A stretch of 64,000 bases of DNA, from NCBI GenBank assembly GCA_902567855.1, contig CACFOQ010000006.1, positions 1 through 64,000 of the forward strand. Direction: 5' to 3'. The first letter of the stretch is position 1. The number at the start of each line of letters is the position of its first letter. The notes beneath the pieces were generated by a model that saw only the letters and a list, made by a program, of their open reading frames with translations, did not search any database and had not been told where the DNA came from. Below are positions 45,494 through 55,666 of this stretch, in pieces. This DNA comes from an uncultured Alphaproteobacteria bacterium. Lineage in GTDB: Bacteria; Pseudomonadota; Alphaproteobacteria; HIMB59; GCA-002718135. A program made the translations under genes and the position numbers.

Positions 45494-45526
45494 TAAAACT
45501 CCATAAATATTAAAATATCTATATAT

Positions 45527-46822
45527 TTATTTTTTATCATTTTGTCTAATTTTTACAGATAATTTATGACCTTCAAGATTTTCAATATTTGCCATCTTAG
45601 CAACTTTAGAAGCATATTTTTGGTAGCCAGAAAAATTCATCTCAACTATTGAAGTTCTTTTCATAAAATCCAAAACACCAAGGCCTGAAGAAAACTTAGC
45701 CGCTCCTGATGTAGGTAAAATATGATTTGTTCCAACAATATAATCACCAAAAACTTCTGATGAATATTTACCTAAGAAAATAGCTCCAGCATTAATTACT
45801 TTCTTATAAATTTTATTTCGATCTTTATTTTGAAGATGTAAATGTTCAGGAGCAATATTGTTAATTATATTATGACAATTTTTAAAATCATCTACTAAAA
45901 TTATTAATCCATATGTATCAAGACTTTTTTTAATAGTATTCTTTTTTGGCAAATTAGTAATTAAATCCTTAATTGAAGATAGCACTTTATTTCCAAAATG
46001 CTTACTATCAGTTATTAATATTGATTGAGCTTTTTCATCATGCTCTGCTTGAGCAATTAAATCTGATGCAACCCATTTTGGATCATTTTTAGAATCTGCT
46101 ACAACGACTATTTCAGAAGGACCTGCAATTAAATCAATACCAACATCTCCAAAAATTTGTTTTTTGGCACTAGCTACATAAGCATTTCCAGGTCCAAATA
46201 TCTTATTAACTGGTTTTATGCTTTCTGTTCCAAAAGCTAAAGCTGCAATAGAATGAGCTCCACCGATTTGGTAAATTTCACTTAATTTTAATTCATCAAT
46301 TAAAGCTAGTATATATGGATTAATTTTATTTGATTTTGAAGGAGTCATAAGTACTATTCTTTTAACTCCAGAAACTTTAGCAGGAATAGCATTCATAATT
46401 AATGAAGAAGGATAGGACGCTAATCCTCCAGGAATGTAAAGGCCTGCCGATTGTATTGGAGTCCATTTAGAGCCTGTTTTGACTCCATGCTTTTTGATTT
46501 GAAAACTTTTAGGCATTTGTTTCTTATGAAAATTTGTAATATTGCGAATTGCAATTCTAAAAGCTTTTAATATGTCGTTATCTATTTTATTTTTATAAGA
46601 TTGTAAAACTTCTTTAGATAATAATATATTTTTTTTATTAATAGAAGATTTATCAAATTTTTTTGCATATTTAAATAATGCTTTATCTCCATGAGATTTT
46701 ACTTGTTGTATTATTTGATATACTTCACTATCTACTTTTGCAGAACTATTATGCGATCTTTTTTTTAATAATAAATCAAGTTCCTTGTAAAATAATTTAT
46801 TATTAATATTTAGAAATTTCAT
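45527..46822 (-). CDS. hisD: Histidinol dehydrogenase
   Basis: AGLYIPGGLASYPSSLIMNAIPAKVSGV; FGDVGIDLIAGPSEIVVVAD. Confidence 0.95.
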   Translation of the reverse strand: MKFLNINNKLFYKELDLLLKKRSHNSSAKVDSEVYQIIQQVKSHGDKALFKYAKKFDKSSINKKNILLSKEVLQSYKNKIDNDILKAFRIAIRNITNFHKKQMPKSFQIKKHGVKTGSKWTPIQSAGLYIPGGLASYPSSLIMNAIPAKVSGVKRIVLMTPSKSNKINPYILALIDELKLSEIYQIGGAHSIAALAFGTESIKPVNKIFGPGNAYVASAKKQIFGDVGIDLIAGPSEIVVVADSKNDPKWVASDLIAQAEHDEKAQSILITDSKHFGNKVLSSIKDLITNLPKKNTIKKSLDTYGLIILVDDFKNCHNIINNIAPEHLHLQNKDRNKIYKKVINAGAIFLGKYSSEVFGDYIVGTNHILPTSGAAKFSSGLGVLDFMKRTSIVEMNFSGYQKYASKVAKMANIENLEGHKLSVKIRQNDKK

Positions 46823-47469
46823 TAAATAATATTTTCTATTTCATTAATAATAGACTCAATTTTTTTGGTTTCTGTTTTATATGCTGATCTGTTAATAATT
46901 AATTTAGACTCAACATCAATAATCTTTTCTACTTCTTTTAAGCCATTTTCTTTTAAAGTTTTGCCTGAAGAAACTAAATCAACAATTCTTCTGCACATAG
47001 ATAAGGAAGGAGCCAATTCCATTGATCCATTAAGTTTTATTGTTTCTACCTGTATACTTTTAGATGCAAAAAATTTCTTAGAAAGATTTGGATATTTTGT
47101 AGCTATTCGAATATTACTCCAAGTTGATGGATCTTCTTTGTTAATAAGTTTTAGAGGAGCTGCCACAGAAAGTCTGCAATGACCTATATTTAATTTTAAA
47201 GGTGCATAAACTTCAGAATAAGAAAACTCTTGAATAATATCATCTCCGGCTATGCCTATTTGAGCAGCACCAAAGGCAACAAAAGTGCAAACATCAAAAG
47301 CCCTAACTTTAATATATTTAATATTCTTTTTTTTTGATTCAAAAGTTAGTTTTCTTGTTTTAGAATCAAATAGTAAAGGATCAGGAGCAAAAGAAGTTTT
47401 GTTTAAAATCTTTTCTGATTCTTCAATTATTCTACCCCGTGGTACAGCTATAATAATATCTTTTTTCAT
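46822..47469 (-). CDS. hisG: ATP phosphoribosyltransferase, short form
   Basis: 215 aa; AVPRGRIIEES; NGSMELAPSLSMCRRIVDLVSSGKTLKENGL. Confidence 0.93.
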   Translation of the reverse strand: MKKDIIIAVPRGRIIEESEKILNKTSFAPDPLLFDSKTRKLTFESKKKNIKYIKVRAFDVCTFVAFGAAQIGIAGDDIIQEFSYSEVYAPLKLNIGHCRLSVAAPLKLINKEDPSTWSNIRIATKYPNLSKKFFASKSIQVETIKLNGSMELAPSLSMCRRIVDLVSSGKTLKENGLKEVEKIIDVESKLIINRSAYKTETKKIESIINEIENII

Positions 47470-47519
47470 AATAAATTTAGCTCGTTTTATACTTGTATAT
47501 AAAAACTTCTATAAAAATT

Positions 47520-48773
47520 TTATTTTTCTCTTTTTATGATGGGTCCATAAATACCAAGAGTTTCCTCAATTTTTTCATATCCCCTATCTAAATGATAAAC
47601 TCTATTTACTGTAGTCTCCCCTTTTGCACATAGACCTGCAAGTACTAAACTAACACTAGCTCGTAAATCACTAGCCATTACTTGAGCTCCTTTAAATTGC
47701 TTATTCCCTTCTATAAATGCTGTATCTTTTTTAATTTTTATATTTGCTCCCAATCTATTTAATTCAGATACATGCATGAATCTATTTTCAAAAATTTTTT
47801 CTTTAATTGTAGAAGGTCCATCTGCCATACACATTAAAGCCATTATTTGAGCCTGGAGATCAGTTGGGAAACCTGGATAAGGAGCTGTTTCTATATTAAT
47901 ACCTATTATTTTTTTTGAAGGTAATATTGTAATATCGTTATCATTAACAATTAAATTGGCTTTCATTTTTATTAGGGTTTGAATTAAAGATTCTAGATAT
48001 TTAGGCTTAATATTTTTAACAGTAAATTTTTTATTAATCATAACTGCAGCCAAAATATATGTACCTGCAACTATTCTATCAAACATAATATCATAACTTG
48101 AATCATGTAATTGATTCACTCCTTCAATGTTAATTGTATTAGTTCCATGCCCAATAATTTTTGCACCCATAGAATTAAGACACTCGCCTAAATCTATTAT
48201 CTCTGGTTCCTTTGCTGCATTATTAATTATTGTTTTCCCTTTTGCTAAAATTGCTGCCATTATTACATTTTCAGTTGCCCCTACACTTGGAAATGGTAAG
48301 TCAATTATATTTCCAATTAATTCATTTTTAACTAATCCACTTATAAAACCATTTTCAATTTCAAAATTAATACCTAATTTATTCAAACTATTTAAATGAA
48401 TATCAATTGGTCTAGTACCGATTGAGCATCCTCCTGGTAACGAAATCTTAGCTTGTTTAAAACGAGCAAGTAAAGGGCCCAAAACTAAAATAGATGCTCT
48501 CATTTTTCTAACTAAATCATAATCTGCAATATTATTTTTTAAATCTTTAGCGTTCAAAGTAAGTTTAGAATCATTTTCATTTATTTTTACGCCAAAACTT
48601 TCCAATAATAGTATCATGGATTTTACATCTTGCAGCTTTGGAATATTAGTAAGATTTAAATTTTTTTCACTCAGTAAAGATGCTATTAATATTGGAAGCG
48701 ATGCATTTTTAGATCCAGGAATATCTATTGAACCAAATAGATCAGATTCTCCTTGGATAATTAATTTATCCAT
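47520..48773 (-). CDS. murA: UDP-N-acetylglucosamine 1-carboxyvinyltransferase
   Basis: IPGSKNASLPILIASLL; LPGGCSIGTRPIDIHL; AAKEPEIIDLGECLNSMGAKI. Confidence 0.96.
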   Translation of the reverse strand: MDKLIIQGESDLFGSIDIPGSKNASLPILIASLLSEKNLNLTNIPKLQDVKSMILLLESFGVKINENDSKLTLNAKDLKNNIADYDLVRKMRASILVLGPLLARFKQAKISLPGGCSIGTRPIDIHLNSLNKLGINFEIENGFISGLVKNELIGNIIDLPFPSVGATENVIMAAILAKGKTIINNAAKEPEIIDLGECLNSMGAKIIGHGTNTINIEGVNQLHDSSYDIMFDRIVAGTYILAAVMINKKFTVKNIKPKYLESLIQTLIKMKANLIVNDNDITILPSKKIIGINIETAPYPGFPTDLQAQIMALMCMADGPSTIKEKIFENRFMHVSELNRLGANIKIKKDTAFIEGNKQFKGAQVMASDLRASVSLVLAGLCAKGETTVNRVYHLDRGYEKIEETLGIYGPIIKREK

Positions 48774-48906
48774 TTTTTATCTTCTTAGTATTTTTCTTTC
48801 TTTTTATTAAATTCATCTTCATTTTTTCTTCTAATTTTTTAATTCGTAACTTTGTTAATGCCTCTTTATGTTTAGATTTAGATGATATATCTTTATTTTT
48901 AGTCAT
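48766..48906 (-). CDS. Small basic protein (46 aa) overlapping the murA start; function unknown
   Basis: Translation MTKNKDISSKSKHKEALTKLRIKKLEEKMKMNLIKRKKNTKKIKNG; stop overlaps the murA ATG (ATGGATAA). Confidence 0.5.
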   Translation of the reverse strand: MTKNKDISSKSKHKEALTKLRIKKLEEKMKMNLIKRKKNTKKIKNG

Positions 48907-48962
48907 AATATGAGTTGGCAAATTACAATAAAATATTTAGAATTATATAAAAAGGACATATC

Positions 48963-49169
48963 ATGAATGAAGATAATTTAAATATGGAAATTAGAAAATT
49001 TCTAAAAAAAGTAGGAATTACATCTCAAAGAATATTAGAAAATGAAATTAATTTAGCTGACAAAAAAGGGTTAATTAAATCAGGAAATTCTATTGATATT
49101 CAGATGCAACTAAAAATAGAATCTATTGGATTAGCAAATACAATTTCTGGAAAGATCAATATAGAATAA
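48963..49169 (+). CDS. Small conserved protein, DUF6494-like
   Basis: MNEDNLNMEIRKFLKKVGITSQRILENEI...; 68 aa, divergent from murA. Confidence 0.6.
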   Translation: MNEDNLNMEIRKFLKKVGITSQRILENEINLADKKGLIKSGNSIDIQMQLKIESIGLANTISGKINIE

Positions 49170-49191
49170 CAAAACTTTATTTTTAGATCAT

Positions 49192-50355
49192 TTATTCAAA
49201 AAAATACATATATCCATATGCAACTAATATAGCTGGTATGGCACTATACAACGTAGCAATTATTGCAGCTTTAGGAGCTAGCGCTATAGCTGGGAAAAGG
49301 GCATCTCCATCATTTGAAATTGCATTTCCGATTTCTGCTGAAAAAGGTATAAATCCATTAAGATAAAAAGTTGCAACAACAACTTGAGGGCCACAACCAG
49401 GAAGAAAGCCAAACAAAATTGCAATTAATGGAACAAATGGGAGCCAAATATTAAAAAAAACTTTTAAATCTATTGAGGAAAAAAACATAAAAATTTCAAA
49501 AACTAAAAAACCACAAATTACCCAAGTTGAAACAAAATTTGTTGTATCAACTACTCTTGATAATAAACCTCTTGATTTATCAGTTGAGCATTGAAAATCA
49601 CTTAGAGGATTTAATGACCACATAAAAATTGATAAAATTGCACCAGCTGAGCCAATTATTGGTAATAAACTTATTTTATCTGATATAATTAAATATTCAG
49701 AAATATTGATTTGAAAAGCAACTAAAATTCCCACTATGAAACCTGGTAAAAAAATAGCCAGCCAAATAAAATTAAATTTAGAAACAAATGTTTTATCTAA
49801 TTTTTCAGAAATTTTAATTTTAGAAGTAGGATTAATTAAATAATTAGAACCATGGATAATATCTATAATATAACCACTTATAATTCCTACTATAGCACCA
49901 ATAACAAATATCAAAATACCAGTGCTTGGTTCGATGGCCAATATTAAAAATGCAGCATCCCCCATTGTTGCAGTTAAAACTGCTACTAAAGAACCAAAAC
50001 CTATTCTTCCTTGAATATATTGTGTAACAACAATAATTGCACCGCCGCATCCTGGTAGAGCACCAAGAATAGCAGCAATTGGAACATGAATTTTTTTAGT
50101 TTTAATTAGAAATGAGGCAATATCAAATTTTGTTAAACTATCTAAGCCTATAAAAATAAATAATGTAAAACCTACAAAAACTGAAACTTGTAAATAAGCA
50201 TCAGTCATTGATTCTCTGATTATAATACCAAATTCACCAGGTTGAAAAGCACATGCTAAAATTATTAATCCAAAAAAAGATTTTTTTAATAATCTACCAT
50301 CATTTGCTAAAGCAATATTACCTCTATCTTTAATGGCATTAAAAAGTGCATTCAT
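49192..50355 (-). CDS. Putative manganese transporter (ArsP_2-like polytopic permease)
   Basis: Polytopic; PIAAILGALPGCGGAIIVVTQYIQG and LPGCGPQVVVATFYLNG repeats; divergent from an MntR-like regulator. Confidence 0.75.
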   Translation of the reverse strand: MNALFNAIKDRGNIALANDGRLLKKSFFGLIILACAFQPGEFGIIIRESMTDAYLQVSVFVGFTLFIFIGLDSLTKFDIASFLIKTKKIHVPIAAILGALPGCGGAIIVVTQYIQGRIGFGSLVAVLTATMGDAAFLILAIEPSTGILIFVIGAIVGIISGYIIDIIHGSNYLINPTSKIKISEKLDKTFVSKFNFIWLAIFLPGFIVGILVAFQINISEYLIISDKISLLPIIGSAGAILSIFMWSLNPLSDFQCSTDKSRGLLSRVVDTTNFVSTWVICGFLVFEIFMFFSSIDLKVFFNIWLPFVPLIAILFGFLPGCGPQVVVATFYLNGFIPFSAEIGNAISNDGDALFPAIALAPKAAIIATLYSAIPAILVAYGYMYFFE

Positions 50356-50391
50356 ATAAATTCCTCAATTAATATACATATATAGCTAATA

Positions 50392-50411
50392 TTTATAGCT
50401 ATGGCTATATT
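50392..50411. promoter_or_regulatory. Candidate MntR operator
   Basis: ATAGC-TATG-GCTAT inverted repeat (50395-50408) in the divergent spacer; same half-sites and spacing as the E. coli MntR box core ATAGCAAAGGCTAT. Confidence 0.65.
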
Positions 50412-50453
50412 TATTCTTAATGAAAAAATATCAAAAATAAGGTATTAAAAAGC

Positions 50454-50849
50454 ATGTCTTTTACAAAAGTAAGAAATGCACATAAAACTGAGAATACAGA
50501 GGATTACCTTGAACTCATAGCCGAATTATTAAATAGAAATGGAGAAGCTCGTATTGTTGATATAGCTAATGCTCTGGATATTGCCCAGGCCACTGCTAAT
50601 AAGACGATTAAAAGACTTCATTCACAAGGTTTTATAAAAAAAGAACCTTACAGGTCTATATTTCTTACAGTTAAGGGTCAAAAGATAGCAAGTATATCAA
50701 AAAAAAGACATAACATAGTTTACAATTTTTTGATAAATCTTGGTTTAGATCAAAAAGTAGCTGCAGCCGATGCTGAAGGGATTGAGCATCATGTTAGTAA
50801 TAAAACATTGATGAAAATGCAAAAGTTTAACAAAATTAAAAATTTATAA
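50454..50849 (+). CDS. mntR: DtxR-family manganese-responsive regulator MntR
   Basis: TEDYLELIAELLNRNGEARIVDIANALDIAQATANKTIKRL; DAEGIEHHVSNKTL. Confidence 0.88.
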   Translation: MSFTKVRNAHKTENTEDYLELIAELLNRNGEARIVDIANALDIAQATANKTIKRLHSQGFIKKEPYRSIFLTVKGQKIASISKKRHNIVYNFLINLGLDQKVAAADAEGIEHHVSNKTLMKMQKFNKIKNL

Positions 50850-50860
50850 TTAATAAATAA

Positions 50861-50898
50861 AAAAAGAAGGGATAACGGCGTCTTACCCCTTCTTTTTA
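50861..50898 (+). terminator. Intrinsic terminator downstream of mntR
   Basis: AAAAAGAAGGG ... CCCCTTCTTTTT. Confidence 0.75.
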
Positions 50899-50976
50899 AA
50901 ATGGTTTAGGATAGAAGATAAACCAAGTGAATAATATCCGATTCTCTATTTTTAAACAAATTTATAAAAAAGTTTA

Positions 50977-51600
50977 TTAAATCTTTTTTAATAATCCTAT
51001 CTTAATTTTAATTTTATTATTAAAATCTTTGTTTTTAGGCAAATATAGCAATTTTCTTGATATAAATATATTTTGCCATTTATTAGATAAATCACTTAAA
51101 ATTTTATCAAAATTTTGTTTCTGCCATAAATCTACTCTATGAGAAAATATAAAAAATCCTGATTTTTTAGTTATATTACTAACTTTTAGTAATAATTTTT
51201 GAGGATTGTTATTATACGTGAGTGAACCAATGCATGTAATGAGATTATATTTTTTCTTAAAAATAAAATTCTTGTTAAAATCACTAACAAATAACCTTTT
51301 GTATACTTTCTTTAATTTAGCATGAGATAAAGATTTTGTTGAAATATCTGCGCCATCAATAGATGATTTTGGATAAATTTTTTTTAATTCTTTACCAAAT
51401 AAACCAGTTCCACATGCTAAATCTAATATTTCATTTGGATTTTTATTGAGGAATTTTTTTAGAATTTTAGAGGAAGATTTTGGTGCATGATAATTCCATT
51501 GATTTAAAACTTTATCATAATCTTTAGACCATTCATCATAATATTTTTTCGTTTTAACACTAGTTCCAATTCCATTAATAAGAGCGTTATATTTAATCAT
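50977..51600 (-). CDS. Class I SAM-dependent methyltransferase
   Basis: ILDLACGTGLFGKELKK motif I; overlaps the upstream hydrolase gene. Confidence 0.8.
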   Translation of the reverse strand: MIKYNALINGIGTSVKTKKYYDEWSKDYDKVLNQWNYHAPKSSSKILKKFLNKNPNEILDLACGTGLFGKELKKIYPKSSIDGADISTKSLSHAKLKKVYKRLFVSDFNKNFIFKKKYNLITCIGSLTYNNNPQKLLLKVSNITKKSGFFIFSHRVDLWQKQNFDKILSDLSNKWQNIFISRKLLYLPKNKDFNNKIKIKIGLLKKI

Positions 51601-52399
51601 TATAAATTGATGGAACTCTTTTTCTAACTCTATTAATTTCTTTTAAATCAATAGTCGTATTAATAATCTTAGTTTTTGATAAAGCATGATTTAATTTGAT
51701 CCCCCAAGGATTAAATATAATAGAGTTACCATAAGTTTTTCTACCAGAATGATGTGAACCACACATGTTTGTAGCAACAATATAAACAGAATTCTCAATA
51801 GCTCTTGCTCTTACTAAAGTATTCCAATGGGCCTCACCTGTAGGAACAGTAAATGCAGCAGGTATTAATATGATTTCAGCACCTTTTTTAGCAAGATATC
51901 TATATAAATCAGGAAATCTTAGATCATAACAAATAGTCAATCCTATTTTGACATTTTTAATTTTACTCAAAACTTTTCTTTTCCCTTTAATAAAAAAATG
52001 AGATTCTCTATGTGTTTCTCTAGAACTAATATTTACATCAAACAAATGTATTTTATCATAGGTAGATTTAATTTTTCCATTATTATCAATTAATATTGAT
52101 CGATTAACTAACTTTTTATTTTCTTTTAACTTAAGTAATAAAGAGCCAATATTAATAAAAACTTTATTTTGCTTAGCAAAAATTTTGGCTTTTTTGATAA
52201 TTGGACAATTATATTGGTAAGTAGAATTATTTATTAAATACTTTTTATCATGAGTTATAATATTGCTACATTCAGGAGTGCAAATTAAATCAGGTTTAAA
52301 TTTTAAAGTTTTTTGAAAAAGTTTTTCCAATAAAAATGCATTTTCTAATGGCGTATCTTTAGCTTCGAATTGTATTTGTGATATTTTAAACTTATTCAT
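51593..52399 (-). CDS. Carbon-nitrogen hydrolase (nitrilase superfamily)
   Basis: CTPECSN; YDKIHLFD; GLTICYDLRFPDLYRYLAKKGAEIILIPAAF (Glu-Lys-Cys triad). Confidence 0.88.
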   Translation of the reverse strand: MNKFKISQIQFEAKDTPLENAFLLEKLFQKTLKFKPDLICTPECSNIITHDKKYLINNSTYQYNCPIIKKAKIFAKQNKVFINIGSLLLKLKENKKLVNRSILIDNNGKIKSTYDKIHLFDVNISSRETHRESHFFIKGKRKVLSKIKNVKIGLTICYDLRFPDLYRYLAKKGAEIILIPAAFTVPTGEAHWNTLVRARAIENSVYIVATNMCGSHHSGRKTYGNSIIFNPWGIKLNHALSKTKIINTTIDLKEINRVRKRVPSIYND

Positions 52400-52422
52400 A
52401 TACTTAATAACATTTAAAAATC

Positions 52423-52587
52423 TTAACTATCTTTTCTAAAAAAGGGTATCAAAAAAATTATACATGCTACTAAAAAAAAAATACTACCGAACATACTCCA
52501 AAAATTTCCTAAGCTAGATATCAAGAACCCTATTGCCGAAACTATAAATAATATCCATCCAAGGATGTTAATTTGTCTATTATTCAT
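52423..52587 (-). CDS. Small membrane protein (54 aa, absent from the ORF track)
   Basis: Translation MNNRQINILGWILFIVSAIGFLISSLGNFWSMFGSIFFLVACIIFLIPFFRKDS; two predicted TM helices. Confidence 0.6.
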   Translation of the reverse strand: MNNRQINILGWILFIVSAIGFLISSLGNFWSMFGSIFFLVACIIFLIPFFRKDS

Positions 52588-52627
52588 AAATAATTAAATT
52601 AATATTATTTATAAAAATTCGCAAACA

Positions 52628-54439
52628 TTATTCATTTTTTTCTTCCAATTCTATTAAAAATAACCATCTTTCTTCTTTAATTGACAATATTTTTTTTAAT
52701 TCTAACATTTCATTGGTGATTTCATTAAATCTATTTGCATCACTCAGATATAAATTTGAATTTTTTAATTCTTTAGTAATATCATCAATTTTATTTTCAA
52801 CATCTTCAATCTCTTTTGGCAAATTTTCTAATTCATATTTATATTTAAAGGATAGTTTCTTATTATTTTTTGAAGAAACAACTTTATAATTATTTTTTTT
52901 CTTTGAGGTCGATTTAATTATTTTTTCATTTTGCTGACTTTTAAGAAAGTCACTGTATCCTCCAAGAAAAATGGAGACTTGCCCTTTTTCATCAAAATAT
53001 AATATTTTATTAACAGTTTGATCTAAAAAATCTCTATCATGAGATACAATAAGCAAAGTACCAGAATAATTTGATAACATTTCAGTTAATAAATCCATTG
53101 TTTCTAAATCTAAATCATTTGTAGGTTCATCAAGTATCAATCCTGTTTGAGGATTAGCAAGCACTTTTGCAAGAAGTAATCTATTTTGTTGACCACCAGA
53201 TAAAGTACTAATACTGTCAGTGGCTTTAGATGGATCAAACATAAAATCCTTTAAATAAGAGCACACATGTCTATCTTTACCTTGAACCTTTAAATAATCA
53301 CCTCCACTAGGCACTAATATTTTTTTTAGCGAATTATCAGTATTAAGATCATTGCGTAGTTGATCAAAATAAGAAAAATTCATATTCTTTTTTAATTTAA
53401 TTGTACCTTTTTGACTTTTAATTTCTCCCAACAAAGCCTTTAAAAATGTCGATTTGCCTGTTCCGTTCTTGCCAATAAGACCTATTCTATCTTTTTTATT
53501 AATTTTTAAATTAATATCTTTTAGAATTGTTTTTTTTGGAATTTCATAACCAACGCTTACTTTATGAAACTCAGCTATAAATTTAGAATTATCTAAGCCT
53601 GGAATAATTTTATTTATTTTAACAGTTTGAATAGCTTTACGATATGAAGATTCATCTTTTTCAAGCTGATCTTTTAATTCTTTAGCTCTTTCTAATCTTT
53701 TAACATTTCTTTTGACTCTAGCTTTGACACCTTTGTTGGCCCATTCAACTTCAATATTAACAAATTGTTTTCTATTTTTTAGTTCTCTTGCCTCTTGTTC
53801 AAACATTTCTTGCGACCATCGATCAAAATTTTTAAATCCTGATGGGCTTACTCTTAAATTTCCTCTATCTAACCAAAAAACTTTATTGGTAAAATTACTT
53901 AAAAAAGTTCTATCATGACTTACACAAATTATAGATCCTTTGAAGGTTTTTAAATAATTTTCTAACCAAATAATACATTCTAAATCTAGATGATTAGTAG
54001 GCTCATCTAACAATAGTATATCTGATTCATTAATTAGAGACTTAATTAATCCAACTCTTCTTTTTTGACCTCCTGATAAATTTTTAATAATATCTTTTTT
54101 ATTTAATTGTAAATTATTACAAAAAATATCTATTTTAAATGATTCTTCTTCATTATCTAAAATATTTAATAATTCTTTTTCAATTGAATAAGATTCCTCT
54201 AATTCAAATTTTTGACTAAAAAAACTTACCCGTATATTATTTAACTTCCAAACTTCGCCTTGATCTAAATCTTGTTGATCACTAATTATTCTCATAAGAG
54301 TTGATTTCCCAACTCCATTTTTTCCTATTAGTGCTATTAAATCTTTTCTATGTATATTAACATCAAGATTATCAAAAATTATTTTTTTGCCAAAACTAAC
54401 TGAAGTTTCTCTTAAAGAAAAAATTAAATCACTTGCCAT
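52628..54439 (-). CDS. uup: ABC-F family ATPase (Uup-like)
   Basis: Two Walker A sites (GKNGVGKST, GKNGTGKST), two signatures (LSGGQKRR, LSGGQQNR), C-terminal coiled coil. Confidence 0.85.
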   Translation of the reverse strand: MASDLIFSLRETSVSFGKKIIFDNLDVNIHRKDLIALIGKNGVGKSTLMRIISDQQDLDQGEVWKLNNIRVSFFSQKFELEESYSIEKELLNILDNEEESFKIDIFCNNLQLNKKDIIKNLSGGQKRRVGLIKSLINESDILLLDEPTNHLDLECIIWLENYLKTFKGSIICVSHDRTFLSNFTNKVFWLDRGNLRVSPSGFKNFDRWSQEMFEQEARELKNRKQFVNIEVEWANKGVKARVKRNVKRLERAKELKDQLEKDESSYRKAIQTVKINKIIPGLDNSKFIAEFHKVSVGYEIPKKTILKDINLKINKKDRIGLIGKNGTGKSTFLKALLGEIKSQKGTIKLKKNMNFSYFDQLRNDLNTDNSLKKILVPSGGDYLKVQGKDRHVCSYLKDFMFDPSKATDSISTLSGGQQNRLLLAKVLANPQTGLILDEPTNDLDLETMDLLTEMLSNYSGTLLIVSHDRDFLDQTVNKILYFDEKGQVSIFLGGYSDFLKSQQNEKIIKSTSKKKNNYKVVSSKNNKKLSFKYKYELENLPKEIEDVENKIDDITKELKNSNLYLSDANRFNEITNEMLELKKILSIKEERWLFLIELEEKNE

Positions 54440-54992
54440 TTTTTAAGTGCCAAATTTCAAACTCACAATTATTTAGAAAAAAATGAATTATTCTTGAAAT
54501 AAAAGTACCATGACAAATTACAGCAATAGTTTTTTCTTCTCTTTTTTTTATCCAATTTTTAAATTTTTCTACACGCATATCTAATTCATTTATAGTTTCA
54601 TGATTAATTTTTTTTTCGTTGATAGGAATATCATTGTTCCACCAATATTTATTGATATGTGAAAAATCATGATTGGGAAAATCTTTTTTTAATAAATAAG
54701 GCTGTCTACCTATATCACAAGAGTGTTCAAGATATTCTCTTATTAATGGCAAGATTATTGTATTGGAAATGGGTTTAGGAAATATGATATCAAACGTTTG
54801 CAAAGTTCGTGTCATAGGAGAGCAAACCATTAAATCAAAATTAATATTTTTTAGTTTCTCTTTAGCATTTAATGCTTGTTTTTCTCCCACTTTAGTTATT
54901 GGAGCATCATAATAATAAGTAGGATTATCTAAATCTGCAGCTATATTGGCTTCAGATTGAGCATGACGAATAAGGTAAATTTTTTTGGTCAT
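54429..54992 (-). CDS. Histidine phosphatase family protein
   Basis: YLIRHAQSEAN (RHG-type motif); ICHGTFISRI. Confidence 0.85.
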   Translation of the reverse strand: MTKKIYLIRHAQSEANIAADLDNPTYYYDAPITKVGEKQALNAKEKLKNINFDLMVCSPMTRTLQTFDIIFPKPISNTIILPLIREYLEHSCDIGRQPYLLKKDFPNHDFSHINKYWWNNDIPINEKKINHETINELDMRVEKFKNWIKKREEKTIAVICHGTFISRIIHFFLNNCEFEIWHLKNGK

Positions 54993-55127
54993 ATTTTATT
55001 TATCAGGAAAAATCAATTTTTTGGTAATATAATAGAATGCTTGTTAATGAAATAGCAAAAAAAAATTAAATAAATTATAATTAATATGTTAACTTAATTT
55101 GAACATTTTTTTGAGTATACTATTATT

Positions 55128-55631
55128 ATGACTAATATTTTTAAATTTGTAACTATTATAACTCTATTTTTTATTTATTCGTGCTCTAATACTTCACCTA
55201 CAATTGTTCAAAATACAGATGCCCAAAAAGTTACAGCTGTTGAATATGGTACTATCAAAACTTCTTTACCAGTTAAAATTAAAGGAGAGAGTGATTGGAT
55301 TGGTGCCACTGCTGGAGGATTAATTGGAGCTTTGCTTGGAGCGCATATTTGTGGAGAAGAAGAAGTTGCTGGAACTAAATGTCAAGATATTGGTATAGTT
55401 TTTGGGACTGTAGGCGGTGCTGCAGCTGGGTCAGTAATACAAGCTGCATTAGGAAACCATGATGGTTTTCAATATATTATTAATATTGATAGTTGTGGGG
55501 AAAGTACTTTGAGTTGTGAAAATAATCAGGATAAAGCTTTTGTACAAGGTGATAAAGATCCCCTTCCTAACAATCAAAGAGTAATTATTATTTATGGAAA
55601 CACTATAAGAATTATACCTTATGAAAATTAA
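55128..55631 (+). CDS. Lipoprotein with glycine-zipper domain
   Basis: Signal peptide with lipobox FIYSC; GATAGGLIGALLGAH ... GTVGGAAAGSVIQAALG. Confidence 0.65.
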   Translation: MTNIFKFVTIITLFFIYSCSNTSPTIVQNTDAQKVTAVEYGTIKTSLPVKIKGESDWIGATAGGLIGALLGAHICGEEEVAGTKCQDIGIVFGTVGGAAAGSVIQAALGNHDGFQYIINIDSCGESTLSCENNQDKAFVQGDKDPLPNNQRVIIIYGNTIRIIPYEN

Positions 55632-55666
55632 TTAAATCTAAAATTTTTGAAATCTATATAAATAAA

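Noticed and set aside
46865-47182. 105-aa plus-strand ORF
   Set aside because: Antisense to hisG, which is clearly coding.
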